From Bacteroidota bacterium (GTDB lineage: Bacteria; Bacteroidota; Bacteroidia; Chitinophagales; Chitinophagaceae): 15,263 bases of DNA. Position 1 is the first letter of the stretch; every line of letters begins with the position of its first letter. The stretch spans positions 1-15,263 of the forward strand of contig JANYAL010000009.1 of assembly GCA_025361325.1 (NCBI GenBank). Reading direction: 5' to 3'. A program made the translations under genes and the position numbers. Below the pieces are notes generated by a model, which ran no database searches, was not told where the DNA came from, and worked only from the letters and a program-made list of their open reading frames with translations. Shown here piece by piece: positions 1 through 7,754 of the stretch.

Positions 1-2417
1 TTCAGGTACGTAAGAACTTCAATGAGACCGCTTTCTTTTTCCCTGACCTGAGAACAGATGCTGACGGTAATGTGGAATTCTCTTTCACCATTCCCGAAGC
101 ACTCACTACCTGGAAGCTGATGACACTGGCGCATACCCGGGACCTGTCCAGTAGCTATGGGGAGAAGACCACCATCACCCAGAAACCCCTGATGGTGCAG
201 CCCAATGCCCCGCGTTTTATGAGGGAGGGTGATCATATGGAGTTCAGTGCTAAAATTGTGAACCTGGGCGACAGTGAGGTAACGGGCACGGCACAGCTTG
301 AATTACTGGATGCCGTTACAGGCAAAACAGTAGATGGCTGGTTCAAAAATGTATTCCCGTTACAGTATTTCACCATCGCGGCCGGGCAGAGCAGCGCGGT
401 GAAATTCCCCATGGAGATTCCCTACAATTTCAACGGAGCATTATCCTATCGCATTACAGCCATAACGAAGGCCAATAAAAAAGGGGAGACCTTCTCCGAC
501 GGGGAAGAGATGGCCCTGCCGGTGTTGACCAACAGAATGCTGGTAACTGAGAGCCTGCCTTTAAATCTCCGCGGCTTAAACAGTAAAGCGTTTAAATTTG
601 AAAAGTTGCTCCGATCCGCTCCTATGCAGGGAAGTTTGGAGGGGACCACACTCAGCAATCATGCATTGACGGTTGAATACACCAGCAATCCTGCCTGGTA
701 TGCAGTACAGGCCCTGCCCTACCTGATGGAGTATCCTTATGAATGTGCTGAACAGACCTTTAACCGGTATTATGCGAATACCCTGGCCAGTTATATCAGC
801 AGGTCTGTTCCCCGGATCAAAACGGTGTTCGACCGGTGGCAGCATACCGATACCGCTGCATTGCAGAGCAAACTGCAGCAAAATGAGGAACTTAAATCGG
901 CCTTGCTGCAGGAAACACCCTGGGTGCTGGATGCACAGAACGAGCAACAGCAAAAGAAGAATATCGCCCTGCTCTTCGACATGATTCGTATGGGCAATGA
1001 ACAAGATAAGGCCCTGAACAAACTCAGGGAGATGCAGTCATCCAACGGCGGCCTGGTTTGGTTCAAGGGTGGTCCGGACGACCGGTACATGACCCAGTAT
1101 ATTATCACAGGCATCGGCCACCTGCGCAAACTTAATGCCCTGACGGAAGAGGAGTACCGGAAGATAAAACCCATGGTGGACAAGGCGATACCCTATCTCG
1201 ATAAGAAGTTAGAAGAAGATTATAAAGATCTCATCCGGTATAAGGTAAAATTGTCTGATAACAACCTGAACTATACAAACATTGAATACCTGTACATGCG
1301 GAGTTTCTTTTCGGAATATAAAATAGCAGATGCAGCTGTGACAGCGTATTCCTATTACCGCGGTCAGTCGCAGAAATACTGGCTCAGTAACAGCAAGTAT
1401 ATGCAGGCTATGATCGCCCTCTCGCTTTACCGCAGCAATGATGGGAATACGCCTAAGCAGATTATCGAATCCTTGAAACAGAATTCCATCAGCAATGAAG
1501 AGATGGGTATGTACTGGAAGGAATGGTCCGAGGGTGGATACTACTGGTACCAGGCCCCTATTGAGTCGCAGGCCATGATGATAGAGGCTTTTACCGATAT
1601 CGACAAGAATACAGCCACCATCAACGACCTGAAGACCTGGTTGCTCAAGCAGAAACAAACGCAGAACTGGAAGACAACCAAGGCTACCTCCGAGGCCTGT
1701 TATGCTTTATTACTTAGCGGAAGCAACTGGCTGAGTGAGGAAAAGGAAGTGACCATAACCCTTGGTACTACAACCATTAAAAGCAACGATGATCCTACGG
1801 AAGCAGGAACAGGTTATTTCAAGAAACGAATAGAGGGAGAAAAGGTAAAATCAGAGATGGGTAACATTATGGTAAGTATCAAATCTGCAGGCTCTAAAGT
1901 TCCCCCCTCAGAGAGCGGTGGGGGTTTGGGAGGTTGGGGCAGCGTTTATTGGCAATATTTTGAAGACCTTGACAAAATAACCCCTGCAGAGACCCCCCTG
2001 AAGCTGAATAAGAAACTGTTCATAGAACGAAATACTGATACAGGGCCTGTATTGGTGGCTTTGGCCGATGGCGCGGAGCTTAAGGTGGGAGATAAGGTAA
2101 AAGTTCGGATTGAACTGCGGGTAGACCGCGACATGGAATATGTGCACATGAAGGACATGCGTGCTGCCTGCATGGAACCCGTGAATGTCATCAGCGAGTA
2201 CAAATACCAGGGTGGACTGGGTTATTATGAGAGTACCAAGGACGCCAGTACCAATTTCTTTTTCGGCTGGCTTGGCCGGGGCACTTATGTTTTTGAATAC
2301 CCGATGTTCGTTACACACAGCGGCAATTTCAGTAATGGTATCACTAGCATTCAATGTATGTATGCCCCGGAGTTCACTAGTCATAGCGAAGGTATTCGGG
2401 TAAATGTTGAAGATTGA
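1..2417 (+). CDS. Alpha-2-macroglobulin-like protein, C-terminal part (5' end outside window)
   Basis: The reading frame is open from base 3 and ends at TGA 2415-2417, so about 804 residues of a much larger protein are visible. It opens with the RKNFNETAFF(F)P segment typical of the ANG/A2M domain of bacterial alpha-2-macroglobulins. A thioester motif CAEQ follows, with its Cys codon at 744-746 (visible residue 248), then a helical region and beta-rich C-terminal domains ending in ...GIRVNVED. Family knowledge: bacterial A2M proteins are periplasmic or envelope proteins that trap proteases through a bait region and a Cys-Gln thioester; Bacteroidota versions are often near 2000 residues. The bait region and signal peptide lie upstream and cannot be checked. 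Downstream there is no pbpC, the usual proteobacterial partner. The family call is firm; the protease-trap role here is inferred from the intact thioester. Confidence 0.93.
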   Translation, partial: QVRKNFNETAFFFPDLRTDADGNVEFSFTIPEALTTWKLMTLAHTRDLSSSYGEKTTITQKPLMVQPNAPRFMREGDHMEFSAKIVNLGDSEVTGTAQLELLDAVTGKTVDGWFKNVFPLQYFTIAAGQSSAVKFPMEIPYNFNGALSYRITAITKANKKGETFSDGEEMALPVLTNRMLVTESLPLNLRGLNSKAFKFEKLLRSAPMQGSLEGTTLSNHALTVEYTSNPAWYAVQALPYLMEYPYECAEQTFNRYYANTLASYISRSVPRIKTVFDRWQHTDTAALQSKLQQNEELKSALLQETPWVLDAQNEQQQKKNIALLFDMIRMGNEQDKALNKLREMQSSNGGLVWFKGGPDDRYMTQYIITGIGHLRKLNALTEEEYRKIKPMVDKAIPYLDKKLEEDYKDLIRYKVKLSDNNLNYTNIEYLYMRSFFSEYKIADAAVTAYSYYRGQSQKYWLSNSKYMQAMIALSLYRSNDGNTPKQIIESLKQNSISNEEMGMYWKEWSEGGYYWYQAPIESQAMMIEAFTDIDKNTATINDLKTWLLKQKQTQNWKTTKATSEACYALLLSGSNWLSEEKEVTITLGTTTIKSNDDPTEAGTGYFKKRIEGEKVKSEMGNIMVSIKSAGSKVPPSESGGGLGGWGSVYWQYFEDLDKITPAETPLKLNKKLFIERNTDTGPVLVALADGAELKVGDKVKVRIELRVDRDMEYVHMKDMRAACMEPVNVISEYKYQGGLGYYESTKDASTNFFFGWLGRGTYVFEYPMFVTHSGNFSNGITSIQCMYAPEFTSHSEGIRVNVED

Positions 2418-2423
2418 TATGAG

Positions 2424-2488
2424 TTATAAGTTATGAGTGGATGGCGAAGTTTTTACCATTTCGCGTATTTTTATCTCATAACTTATAA
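2424..2488. repeat. Perfect 14-bp inverted repeat filling an intergenic gap
   Basis: The arms TTATAAGTTATGAG (2424-2437) and CTCATAACTTATAA (2475-2488) are exact reverse complements around a 37-base centre. The element starts 7 bases after the macroglobulin stop codon and ends 3 bases before the next start codon, so it fills almost the whole gap. The left arm lies in a run of the repeated word gagttat/agttatgag. It may be a copy of a dispersed intergenic repeat or a transcript-end structure; the sequence alone does not decide. Confidence 0.7.
2444..2472 (+). terminator. Possible weak hairpin terminator inside the inverted repeat
   Basis: Inside the 14-bp repeat, GCGAA (2444-2448) pairs with TTCGC (2460-2464), extended by one G-U and one U-A pair. 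A T-rich run GTATTTTT follows. This could end the macroglobulin transcript, but the stem is short. Confidence 0.3.
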
Positions 2489-2491
2489 AAC

Positions 2492-2890
2492 ATGGCTTCA
2501 GACCACACCTACATCATCCCACTGCGTTTTCGCAAAATGGAGAACCTGCACATTGTTTTCTGGCTTTTTAAGGACATCAGCTGGTGCATGGTATGGAAAC
2601 CGCTGGGTATTGCTATGATCTTCCCCACCCTCATCATCTCGATCGTCATAGCCTGGCGCACGCGCGACATGGTATCGGAACTCACCCACAACCTGGCCAT
2701 CTCGTTCTGGATCAGCGCCAATGCCTACTGGATGATCAGCGAGTTCTTTTCCTTTGATACCCACGTACTTTTCAGCAACTTCACCTATAAACACCTGGCC
2801 ATGCTGCCTTTTGCCTGTGGTATCCTCATACTTGCCTATTACTACTTATGGTACAAACCAAAACACCTTGGCCAGGAAGGAACGATGTAG
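2492..2890 (+). CDS. Small multi-pass membrane protein, function unknown
   Basis: 132 residues, rich in aromatics. Hydrophobic spans lie at about residues 38-54 ([19 protein letters not shown]), 67-87 ([19 protein letters not shown]) and 102-121 ([20 protein letters not shown]). A fourth possible span or amphipathic helix covers 19-35. It is therefore probably an inner-membrane protein with three or four spans. I recognise it only as a type of conserved hypothetical membrane protein found in Bacteroidota; no catalytic motif is visible. The first ATG (2492) sits just after the inverted repeat and has no Shine-Dalgarno sequence; Met16 (MENLHIVF) is an alternative start. It ends 37 bases before aspS, on the same strand, but aspS has its own promoter-like element in that gap. 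Confidence 0.8.
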   Translation: MASDHTYIIPLRFRKMENLHIVFWLFKDISWCMVWKPLGIAMIFPTLIISIVIAWRTRDMVSELTHNLAISFWISANAYWMISEFFSFDTHVLFSNFTYKHLAMLPFACGILILAYYYLWYKPKHLGQEGTM

Positions 2891-2899
2891 CCATTTCAT

Positions 2900-2907
2900 T
2901 ATCTTTG
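2900..2907 (+). promoter_or_regulatory. Promoter -7 element of aspS
   Basis: TATCTTTG matches the Bacteroidota -7 consensus TAnnTTTG and lies 20 bases before the aspS ATG. No TTTG is visible at the usual 19-21 base spacing upstream, so only half of the promoter is supported. Confidence 0.5.
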
Positions 2908-2927
2908 CCGCTCAAACAAAGGCAAAC

Positions 2928-4757
2928 ATGTACAGGACACACACTTGCGGTGATTTAAGACTGGCGGATAAAACCAGGACAGTGACCCTGGCGGGATGGG
3001 TACAGACGATACGCAAATTCGGCAGCATTACTTTTGTGGACCTGCGGGACCGATACGGGATTACGCAATTGTTGTTTTCGGAGAACCTGAACAGCAATCT
3101 AGAAGCAGATCCACTGGGAAGGGAATTCGTGATACAGGCCACTGGAAATGTTTATGAACGCAGTAATAAGAACCCCAACCTTGCAACTGGTGATATTGAG
3201 ATCGGCATCACGGAATTCAGGATCCTCAATAGATCAATGACACCCCCTTTTACAATACAGGATGACACGGATGGCGGTGATGACATACGTATGAAATACC
3301 GATACCTAGATCTCAGAAGGCATGCGGTAAAAAAGAACCTCGAGTTACGGTATGCGGTGAACAGGAGTGCCCGTAATTACCTGCACCAACATGATTTCAT
3401 AGACATAGAGACCCCATTTCTCATCAAGAGCACACCTGAAGGCGCCCGGGATTTTGTAGTACCCTCCAGGATGAACCCCGGACAGTTCTACGCCTTACCT
3501 CAGTCGCCCCAAACCTTTAAACAGCTGCTGATGGTGAGCGGATACGACCGGTATTACCAGGTAGTGAAATGCTTCCGGGATGAGGACCTGCGTGCCGACC
3601 GGCAACCGGAGTTCACCCAGCTGGATTGTGAGATGTCGTTCATAGAGCAGGAAGATATATTAAACATGTTTGAAGGATTGATCAAACACATCTTCAAAGA
3701 GGTAAAGGGTATCAACTACACCGATACAGTGCAAAGAATGACCTGGGAGGAAGCTATGTGGCAATACGGCAATGACAAACCTGATATCCGGTTCAACATG
3801 AGGCTATGCAACTTAAAAAAGCCGGGAACTGTTTTTGTGGACAGGACCGATCATTACGCACTGATCAATGATGCTGGTTTTGCAGTCTTCGATGATGCCG
3901 AGACGGTAGTGGCCATGGCGGTACCGGGCTGTAGTGAGTATACCCGTAAACAGACGGATGAACTGACGGAATGGGTGAAAAGGCCACAGGTAGGCATGAA
4001 GGGCCTGGTATATATAAAATGTAATAACGATGGCACCTTCAAAAGCAGCGTGGATAAATTCTATCCGGAAGTTAAACTCAGGGCCATTTCCGCAGCTGCT
4101 GGTGCAGTGCCGGGAGACCTGGTCGTGATACTGGCCGGAGCAGAGGAACGTACCCGCAAAGCAATCAGTGATCTTCGCATGTACATGGCAGAAAGGCTCG
4201 GTCTGCGCCGGCCGGATGAATTCAAGTTATTGTGGGTACTGGATTTCCCCTTATTCGAATATGATGAGGAAGGAAATCGCTGGGTGGCCAGGCATCACCC
4301 TTTTACTGCTCCGAAGCCGGAACATATAGAAGTGATGATCGGCAATGATCCTGTAATCAGGGATTCGGAAAAATACCTTGAACACCCATATGCCGGCATC
4401 AAGGCCAATGCCTACGATATGGTGCTTAACGGTAACGAGGTGGGAGGAGGTTCTATCCGCATACATCAAAAGGACCTGCAGGAAAAGATGTTTGCGGCAC
4501 TGGGCATGGACAAAGAGGAACAGGAACACAAATTTGGTTTCCTGCTGGGAGCTTTCGAATATGGTGCCCCACCCCATGGTGGCATTGCGTATGGATTTGA
4601 CCGTTTATGCGCCATTTTGGGCGGGAGCGAGATTATACGTGATTTTATTGCATTCCCCAAGAATAATTCGGGAAGGGATGTAATGCTGAATGCCCCATCT
4701 GAAATTGATGGCATACAATATGAGGAATTGCAGATAAAACTAGACCTGAAACGATAA
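2928..4757 (+). CDS. aspS: Aspartate--tRNA ligase (AspRS)
   Basis: 609 residues. It charges tRNA-Asp with aspartate in the cytoplasm. The order is the bacterial one: an N-terminal OB-fold anticodon-binding domain (about 1-105, with [20 protein letters not shown]), a class II catalytic core, a GAD insertion (about 310-420), and the rest of the core. Motif 2 is [18 protein letters not shown] (216-233), the QSPQ loop is at 192-195, and motif 3 is GIAYGFDRL (552-560). The length fits bacterial AspRS (about 580-610). The open frame extends further upstream into the preceding gene. I chose the ATG at 2928 because the OB domain begins there and a TAnnTTTG element lies just before it. The bacterial GAD-containing type is usually discriminating when AsnRS is present, but that cannot be tested here. 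Confidence 0.97.
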   Translation: MYRTHTCGDLRLADKTRTVTLAGWVQTIRKFGSITFVDLRDRYGITQLLFSENLNSNLEADPLGREFVIQATGNVYERSNKNPNLATGDIEIGITEFRILNRSMTPPFTIQDDTDGGDDIRMKYRYLDLRRHAVKKNLELRYAVNRSARNYLHQHDFIDIETPFLIKSTPEGARDFVVPSRMNPGQFYALPQSPQTFKQLLMVSGYDRYYQVVKCFRDEDLRADRQPEFTQLDCEMSFIEQEDILNMFEGLIKHIFKEVKGINYTDTVQRMTWEEAMWQYGNDKPDIRFNMRLCNLKKPGTVFVDRTDHYALINDAGFAVFDDAETVVAMAVPGCSEYTRKQTDELTEWVKRPQVGMKGLVYIKCNNDGTFKSSVDKFYPEVKLRAISAAAGAVPGDLVVILAGAEERTRKAISDLRMYMAERLGLRRPDEFKLLWVLDFPLFEYDEEGNRWVARHHPFTAPKPEHIEVMIGNDPVIRDSEKYLEHPYAGIKANAYDMVLNGNEVGGGSIRIHQKDLQEKMFAALGMDKEEQEHKFGFLLGAFEYGAPPHGGIAYGFDRLCAILGGSEIIRDFIAFPKNNSGRDVMLNAPSEIDGIQYEELQIKLDLKR

Positions 4758-4841
4758 ATTAATAATTGCTGTTATTCCCAGCGTCAGCGTCCCTTTCAGA
4801 TAATTTTCATACCTTATCGGTTATAAATATCATTTTTTGTT

Positions 4842-5711
4842 ATGAAATTGAAATTATTCCTTGCACTCATCTTGTTTTTCGCTGTAGTGATATCCTGCTC
4901 CAAGACAGATACCTCGGTCAATACAGTTACAGTTGCTGCAAAGACCATTTTGAATGTTTCCTATGGACCTGATCCGCTTCAGAATATGGACATATATTTA
5001 CCGGCGGGCAGAAGATCGGACAGTACAAAGGTCATGGTGATGATACATGGCGGTGCCTGGATATCGGGCGACAAGGCTGATTTTACCGCTGCGATCGATA
5101 CACTTAAGAACAGGTTGCCGGACTATGCCTTATTCAACATCAATTACCGTTTATCGAATGGCACCACCAATACTTTTCCCACCCAGGAAAATGATGTACA
5201 GACAGCGGTAAGATATATATTCGGAAAGACAATAGATTACCAGGTAAGTACCAAATTTGTATTACTAGGAGCCAGCGCGGGAGGCCACCTGGCCATGTTG
5301 CAAGGTTATAAGGATTCGTTTCCGGTAAGGCCCAGGGCCATTGTTTCCTTTTTCGGTCCATCGGACCTCGTGGATATGTATCTGAATCCTGTTGGCGGGA
5401 ATCCGCTCCTGACCATTGCTTTGTCACAGGCAATCGGCAAAACACTGGTACAGGATCCGCTATTATATTTTAATTCCAGTCCCATTAATTTCATCAGACC
5501 AGGCTCGGCTCCAACCATATTGTTACATGGCGGTACAGATCCCCTGGTCAGTCCGACACAATCTTCAGCGGTGAGTGCCAGGCTGACTTTATTTGGTATT
5601 ACCAACCAATATGTATTTTATCCGACAGGTGGACATGGAAATTGGGATGCCGGCACTTATAATGATGCTTATAATAAGATACAGGCATTTCTGACTGCGA
5701 ATGTTCATTGA
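4842..5711 (+). CDS. Lipoprotein alpha/beta hydrolase (esterase, BD-FAE/HSL-like)
   Basis: 289 residues. A lipoprotein signal peptide ends in the lipobox VIS-Cys19. The Cys is followed by SKTD, which loosely resembles the K-(D/E) surface-export signal of Bacteroidota lipoproteins, so display outside the outer membrane is possible (inference). The alpha/beta hydrolase core is complete: oxyanion motif HGGAW (69-73), nucleophile elbow GASAGG with Ser145, Asp233 in HGGTDPL, and His265 in GGHGNW. The NYRLS segment and overall pattern fit the carboxylesterase / hormone-sensitive-lipase group that includes bacterial feruloyl-esterase-like (BD-FAE) enzymes. The substrate is unknown; acetyl or feruloyl groups on polysaccharides are plausible. 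It stands alone, with an 84-base gap after aspS and 141 bases before the next gene, and no polysaccharide-utilisation genes nearby. Confidence 0.88.
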   Translation: MKLKLFLALILFFAVVISCSKTDTSVNTVTVAAKTILNVSYGPDPLQNMDIYLPAGRRSDSTKVMVMIHGGAWISGDKADFTAAIDTLKNRLPDYALFNINYRLSNGTTNTFPTQENDVQTAVRYIFGKTIDYQVSTKFVLLGASAGGHLAMLQGYKDSFPVRPRAIVSFFGPSDLVDMYLNPVGGNPLLTIALSQAIGKTLVQDPLLYFNSSPINFIRPGSAPTILLHGGTDPLVSPTQSSAVSARLTLFGITNQYVFYPTGGHGNWDAGTYNDAYNKIQAFLTANVH

Positions 5712-5852
5712 TGATCTCAAAATGGCTCCTGTCATTTAATTATTCAACGCTATTAATATTATCAGGAAGTAATTTCATTATGCTGACCCTCCGTAAATAG
5801 TGTTCATGGATACATTTCATTTATCTTACAAGAAGCTAAATCTGTTTCCTGT

Positions 5853-6302
5853 ATGCAATTGAAATGGGTATATAAAAAATTTGATGAACTAGAGGCACGG
5901 GAGTTGTATGCCATCATGCAATTACGCAATGAAGTCTTTGTGGTTGAACAGAATTGTATTTACCAGGATGCGGATGGAAAGGATAGCTCCTCGATGCACC
6001 TGGCGGGTTGGGATAGGAATAAACTGATGACCTATTGTCGTATAATCCCACCGGGAATATCCTATCCCGAATGTAGTATCGGGCGGGTGGTATGTTCCCC
6101 AGCCTACCGTAAGACCGGTGCAGGCAGAGCGTTAATGACACTAGCTATAGAAAAGGCATTCCAGGACTTCTCTGTGATTTCAATAAAAATAGGGGCCCAG
6201 CTATACCTGAAAGAATTTTATGCTTCCCTGAATTTCATACAATCCGGTGATCAGTATCTTGAAGATGGGATACCCCATATTGAAATGCAACTTAAAAAAT
6301 AG
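5853..6302 (+). CDS. elaA: ElaA-family GNAT N-acetyltransferase
   Basis: 149 residues, close to E. coli ElaA. The N-terminal stretch LYAIMQLRNEVFVVEQNCIY, with the following DxDGxD segment and His49, is characteristic of the ElaA branch. The acetyl-CoA-binding motif A is IGRVVCSPAYRKTGAGRAL, with RKTGAG at residues 86-91. The C-terminal half (IGAQLYLKEFYASLNF) ends with the family's GIPHIEM motif. It is probably a cytoplasmic acetyltransferase using acetyl-CoA; the natural substrate of the family is not established. It appears to be transcribed alone, and its upstream gap has no clear promoter. Confidence 0.9.
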   Translation: MQLKWVYKKFDELEARELYAIMQLRNEVFVVEQNCIYQDADGKDSSSMHLAGWDRNKLMTYCRIIPPGISYPECSIGRVVCSPAYRKTGAGRALMTLAIEKAFQDFSVISIKIGAQLYLKEFYASLNFIQSGDQYLEDGIPHIEMQLKK

Positions 6303-6482
6303 GGCCGAAAAGGCAATATTTGCTCCCCCCTGCCGTTTTTACAAGGTGAAATTATTTGTTTTAAGCTGATCCATGACCCGTTTTAGTTCAGCCAGCATTA
6401 ACCTTTACCGGATAAATAATCGGAGCACTTAAGACCAATTTCAGCAACCCAATAATCTGTCGCAAGACAAAACCGAATCCTA

Positions 6483-7469
6483 ATGAAATCTCATTTACAC
6501 AACTTTGTTGGTAAAAGAATATTATTACTGCTTATCTGTACTTATTCCCTGAATATATCTTATTCTCAATCACTATTGTTTGGTAACGGAAATGTTAAGG
6601 TGGAGGCTGGTATCAATCTCGGCCCCAGTTTCTTCCTGGGTGACCTGGGCGGTAACCGTGGTAAAGGCACTGCTTTTTTAAAAGACGTCAATTTGGGGCT
6701 TACAAAAATGATGAAGGGAGTATTTTTGACCTTATATCCCAGCAGATGGCTGGGTCTGCGGATCGCCGCAGATTATACTTACCTGGAAGGGCGGGATAAT
6801 ATCATCAACACGAATGGGATAGATGAATTATGGCGCAAACAGCGGAATCTGGATTTCAGGTCTAATGTTTGGGAGGTCTACGGATGTGTTGAATTCTTTC
6901 CAACAACCCTGTTCAGTCTGGAATCTGAATATGAACCACGACTAAGGCCCTATTGTCTAATAGGTCTGGGTATCTTTCATTTTAATCCGCAGGGTTCAGT
7001 AACAGATGCAAATGGAAATAAGACCTGGTATTATCTTCAGCCATTACGTACAGAAGGAGAAGGCATGTCGGAATACCCCAACAGCAAGCCTTACAAACTG
7101 ACTCAAATGAATATTCCGTTGGGTGGTGGGCTCAAATATTACCTCTCAGAAAGGATAAATATTAGCTTAGAAATCTTATACCGGAAGACTTTCACAGATT
7201 ATATTGATGATGTAAGCAAGAACTACATTGATCCAAAATATTTTGTAAAATATTTATCCCCGCAGGATGCAGCCATAGCCATAAAAATATCCGATAAGTT
7301 TCTGCCTATTATTTATCCGGGTATGGTTCGTTATCCACCCGGAACTCAACGTGGAGACAACAAAAATGCGGATACTTATTTCTCGGGTATCCTGAAATTC
7401 GGTATTAGAATGGGGCCATTGCAGGGAAGTATTCAGACAAGGCAAACCAGGTGCCCGACTGTTTATTAA
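6483..7469 (+). CDS. Outer-membrane beta-barrel protein (DUF6089-like)
   Basis: 328 residues. The N-terminal signal peptide has a hydrophobic core at about residues 13-25 (ILLLLICTYSLNI) and probable cleavage near Ser28-Gln29. Alternating amphipathic strands follow, as in 8- to 10-stranded barrels, for example VKVEAGINLGPSFFLGDLGG and WLGLRIAADYTYLEG. The middle block GLGIFHFNPQG ... WYYLQPLRTEGEG (161-194) and the IPLGGGLKYYLSERINISLE strand pair are hallmarks of a Bacteroidota outer-membrane family annotated as DUF6089. The C-terminal CPTVY resembles the CPxxY/F ending of that family. The role is unknown; a structural or pore role in the outer membrane is likely. A possible small gene follows after 12 bases, and a strong terminator lies about 250 bases downstream. 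Confidence 0.85.
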   Translation: MKSHLHNFVGKRILLLLICTYSLNISYSQSLLFGNGNVKVEAGINLGPSFFLGDLGGNRGKGTAFLKDVNLGLTKMMKGVFLTLYPSRWLGLRIAADYTYLEGRDNIINTNGIDELWRKQRNLDFRSNVWEVYGCVEFFPTTLFSLESEYEPRLRPYCLIGLGIFHFNPQGSVTDANGNKTWYYLQPLRTEGEGMSEYPNSKPYKLTQMNIPLGGGLKYYLSERINISLEILYRKTFTDYIDDVSKNYIDPKYFVKYLSPQDAAIAIKISDKFLPIIYPGMVRYPPGTQRGDNKNADTYFSGILKFGIRMGPLQGSIQTRQTRCPTVY

Positions 7470-7481
7470 TGATAATTACAG

Positions 7482-7637
7482 ATGAAAAAAAACCATTACA
7501 CCCAAAAAAAAAGGAACCACACTATACTGACAATTTATTTCCTTTTCATAATTGTTTCAGTCATAAAAATCAATGAAGACAAGAATATAAAATTATTAAG
7601 TGTAAGACATACAACTGAAATCAACCCCCGAGGATAA
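7482..7637 (+). CDS. Possible small single-span membrane peptide (51 aa)
   Basis: An ATG 12 bases after the barrel gene opens a 51-codon frame ending at TAA 7635-7637. The product starts with a basic stretch (MKKNHYTQKKR), has one hydrophobic span (TILTIYFLFIIVSVI, residues 14-28), then a charged tail KINEDKNIKLLSVRHTTE. The positive-inside layout suits a small inner-membrane protein, and the barrel gene could be co-transcribed with it. Against it: the frame is A/T-rich with lysine runs, has no ribosome binding site, and I recognise no family. It could be chance or the truncated start of a longer gene. Confidence 0.35.
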   Translation: MKKNHYTQKKRNHTILTIYFLFIIVSVIKINEDKNIKLLSVRHTTEINPRG

Positions 7638-7721
7638 CTAAGAATATTTCTATATACTCAGTTTACCCCTGAAACCACATTCTTGATAGATTTCACTGAC
7701 ATGCTTACACTTATTTTAAAG

Positions 7722-7754
7722 GATCCATGTTTATGAGACATGGATCTCTTTTTT
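7722..7754 (+). terminator. Rho-independent terminator between convergent genes
   Basis: GATCCATGT (7722-7730) and ACATGGATC (7738-7746) form a perfect 9-bp stem with a 7-base loop, followed on the + strand by TCTTTTTT. It ends the 6483-7637 transcript. The T-run touches the uvrA stop codon (7753-7755). In the other direction the stem is followed by CTTTAAAATAA, so it may also end uvrA weakly. Confidence 0.85.

Noticed and set aside
576..1004. Long - strand open frames inside the macroglobulin, aspS and uvrA genes
   Set aside because: They are antisense shadows of well-supported genes, with no family features.
6303..6345. GCC/GGC hairpin and GTTTTT after the acetyltransferase gene as a terminator
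   Set aside because: The stems are only 3-4 bp with a long loop.
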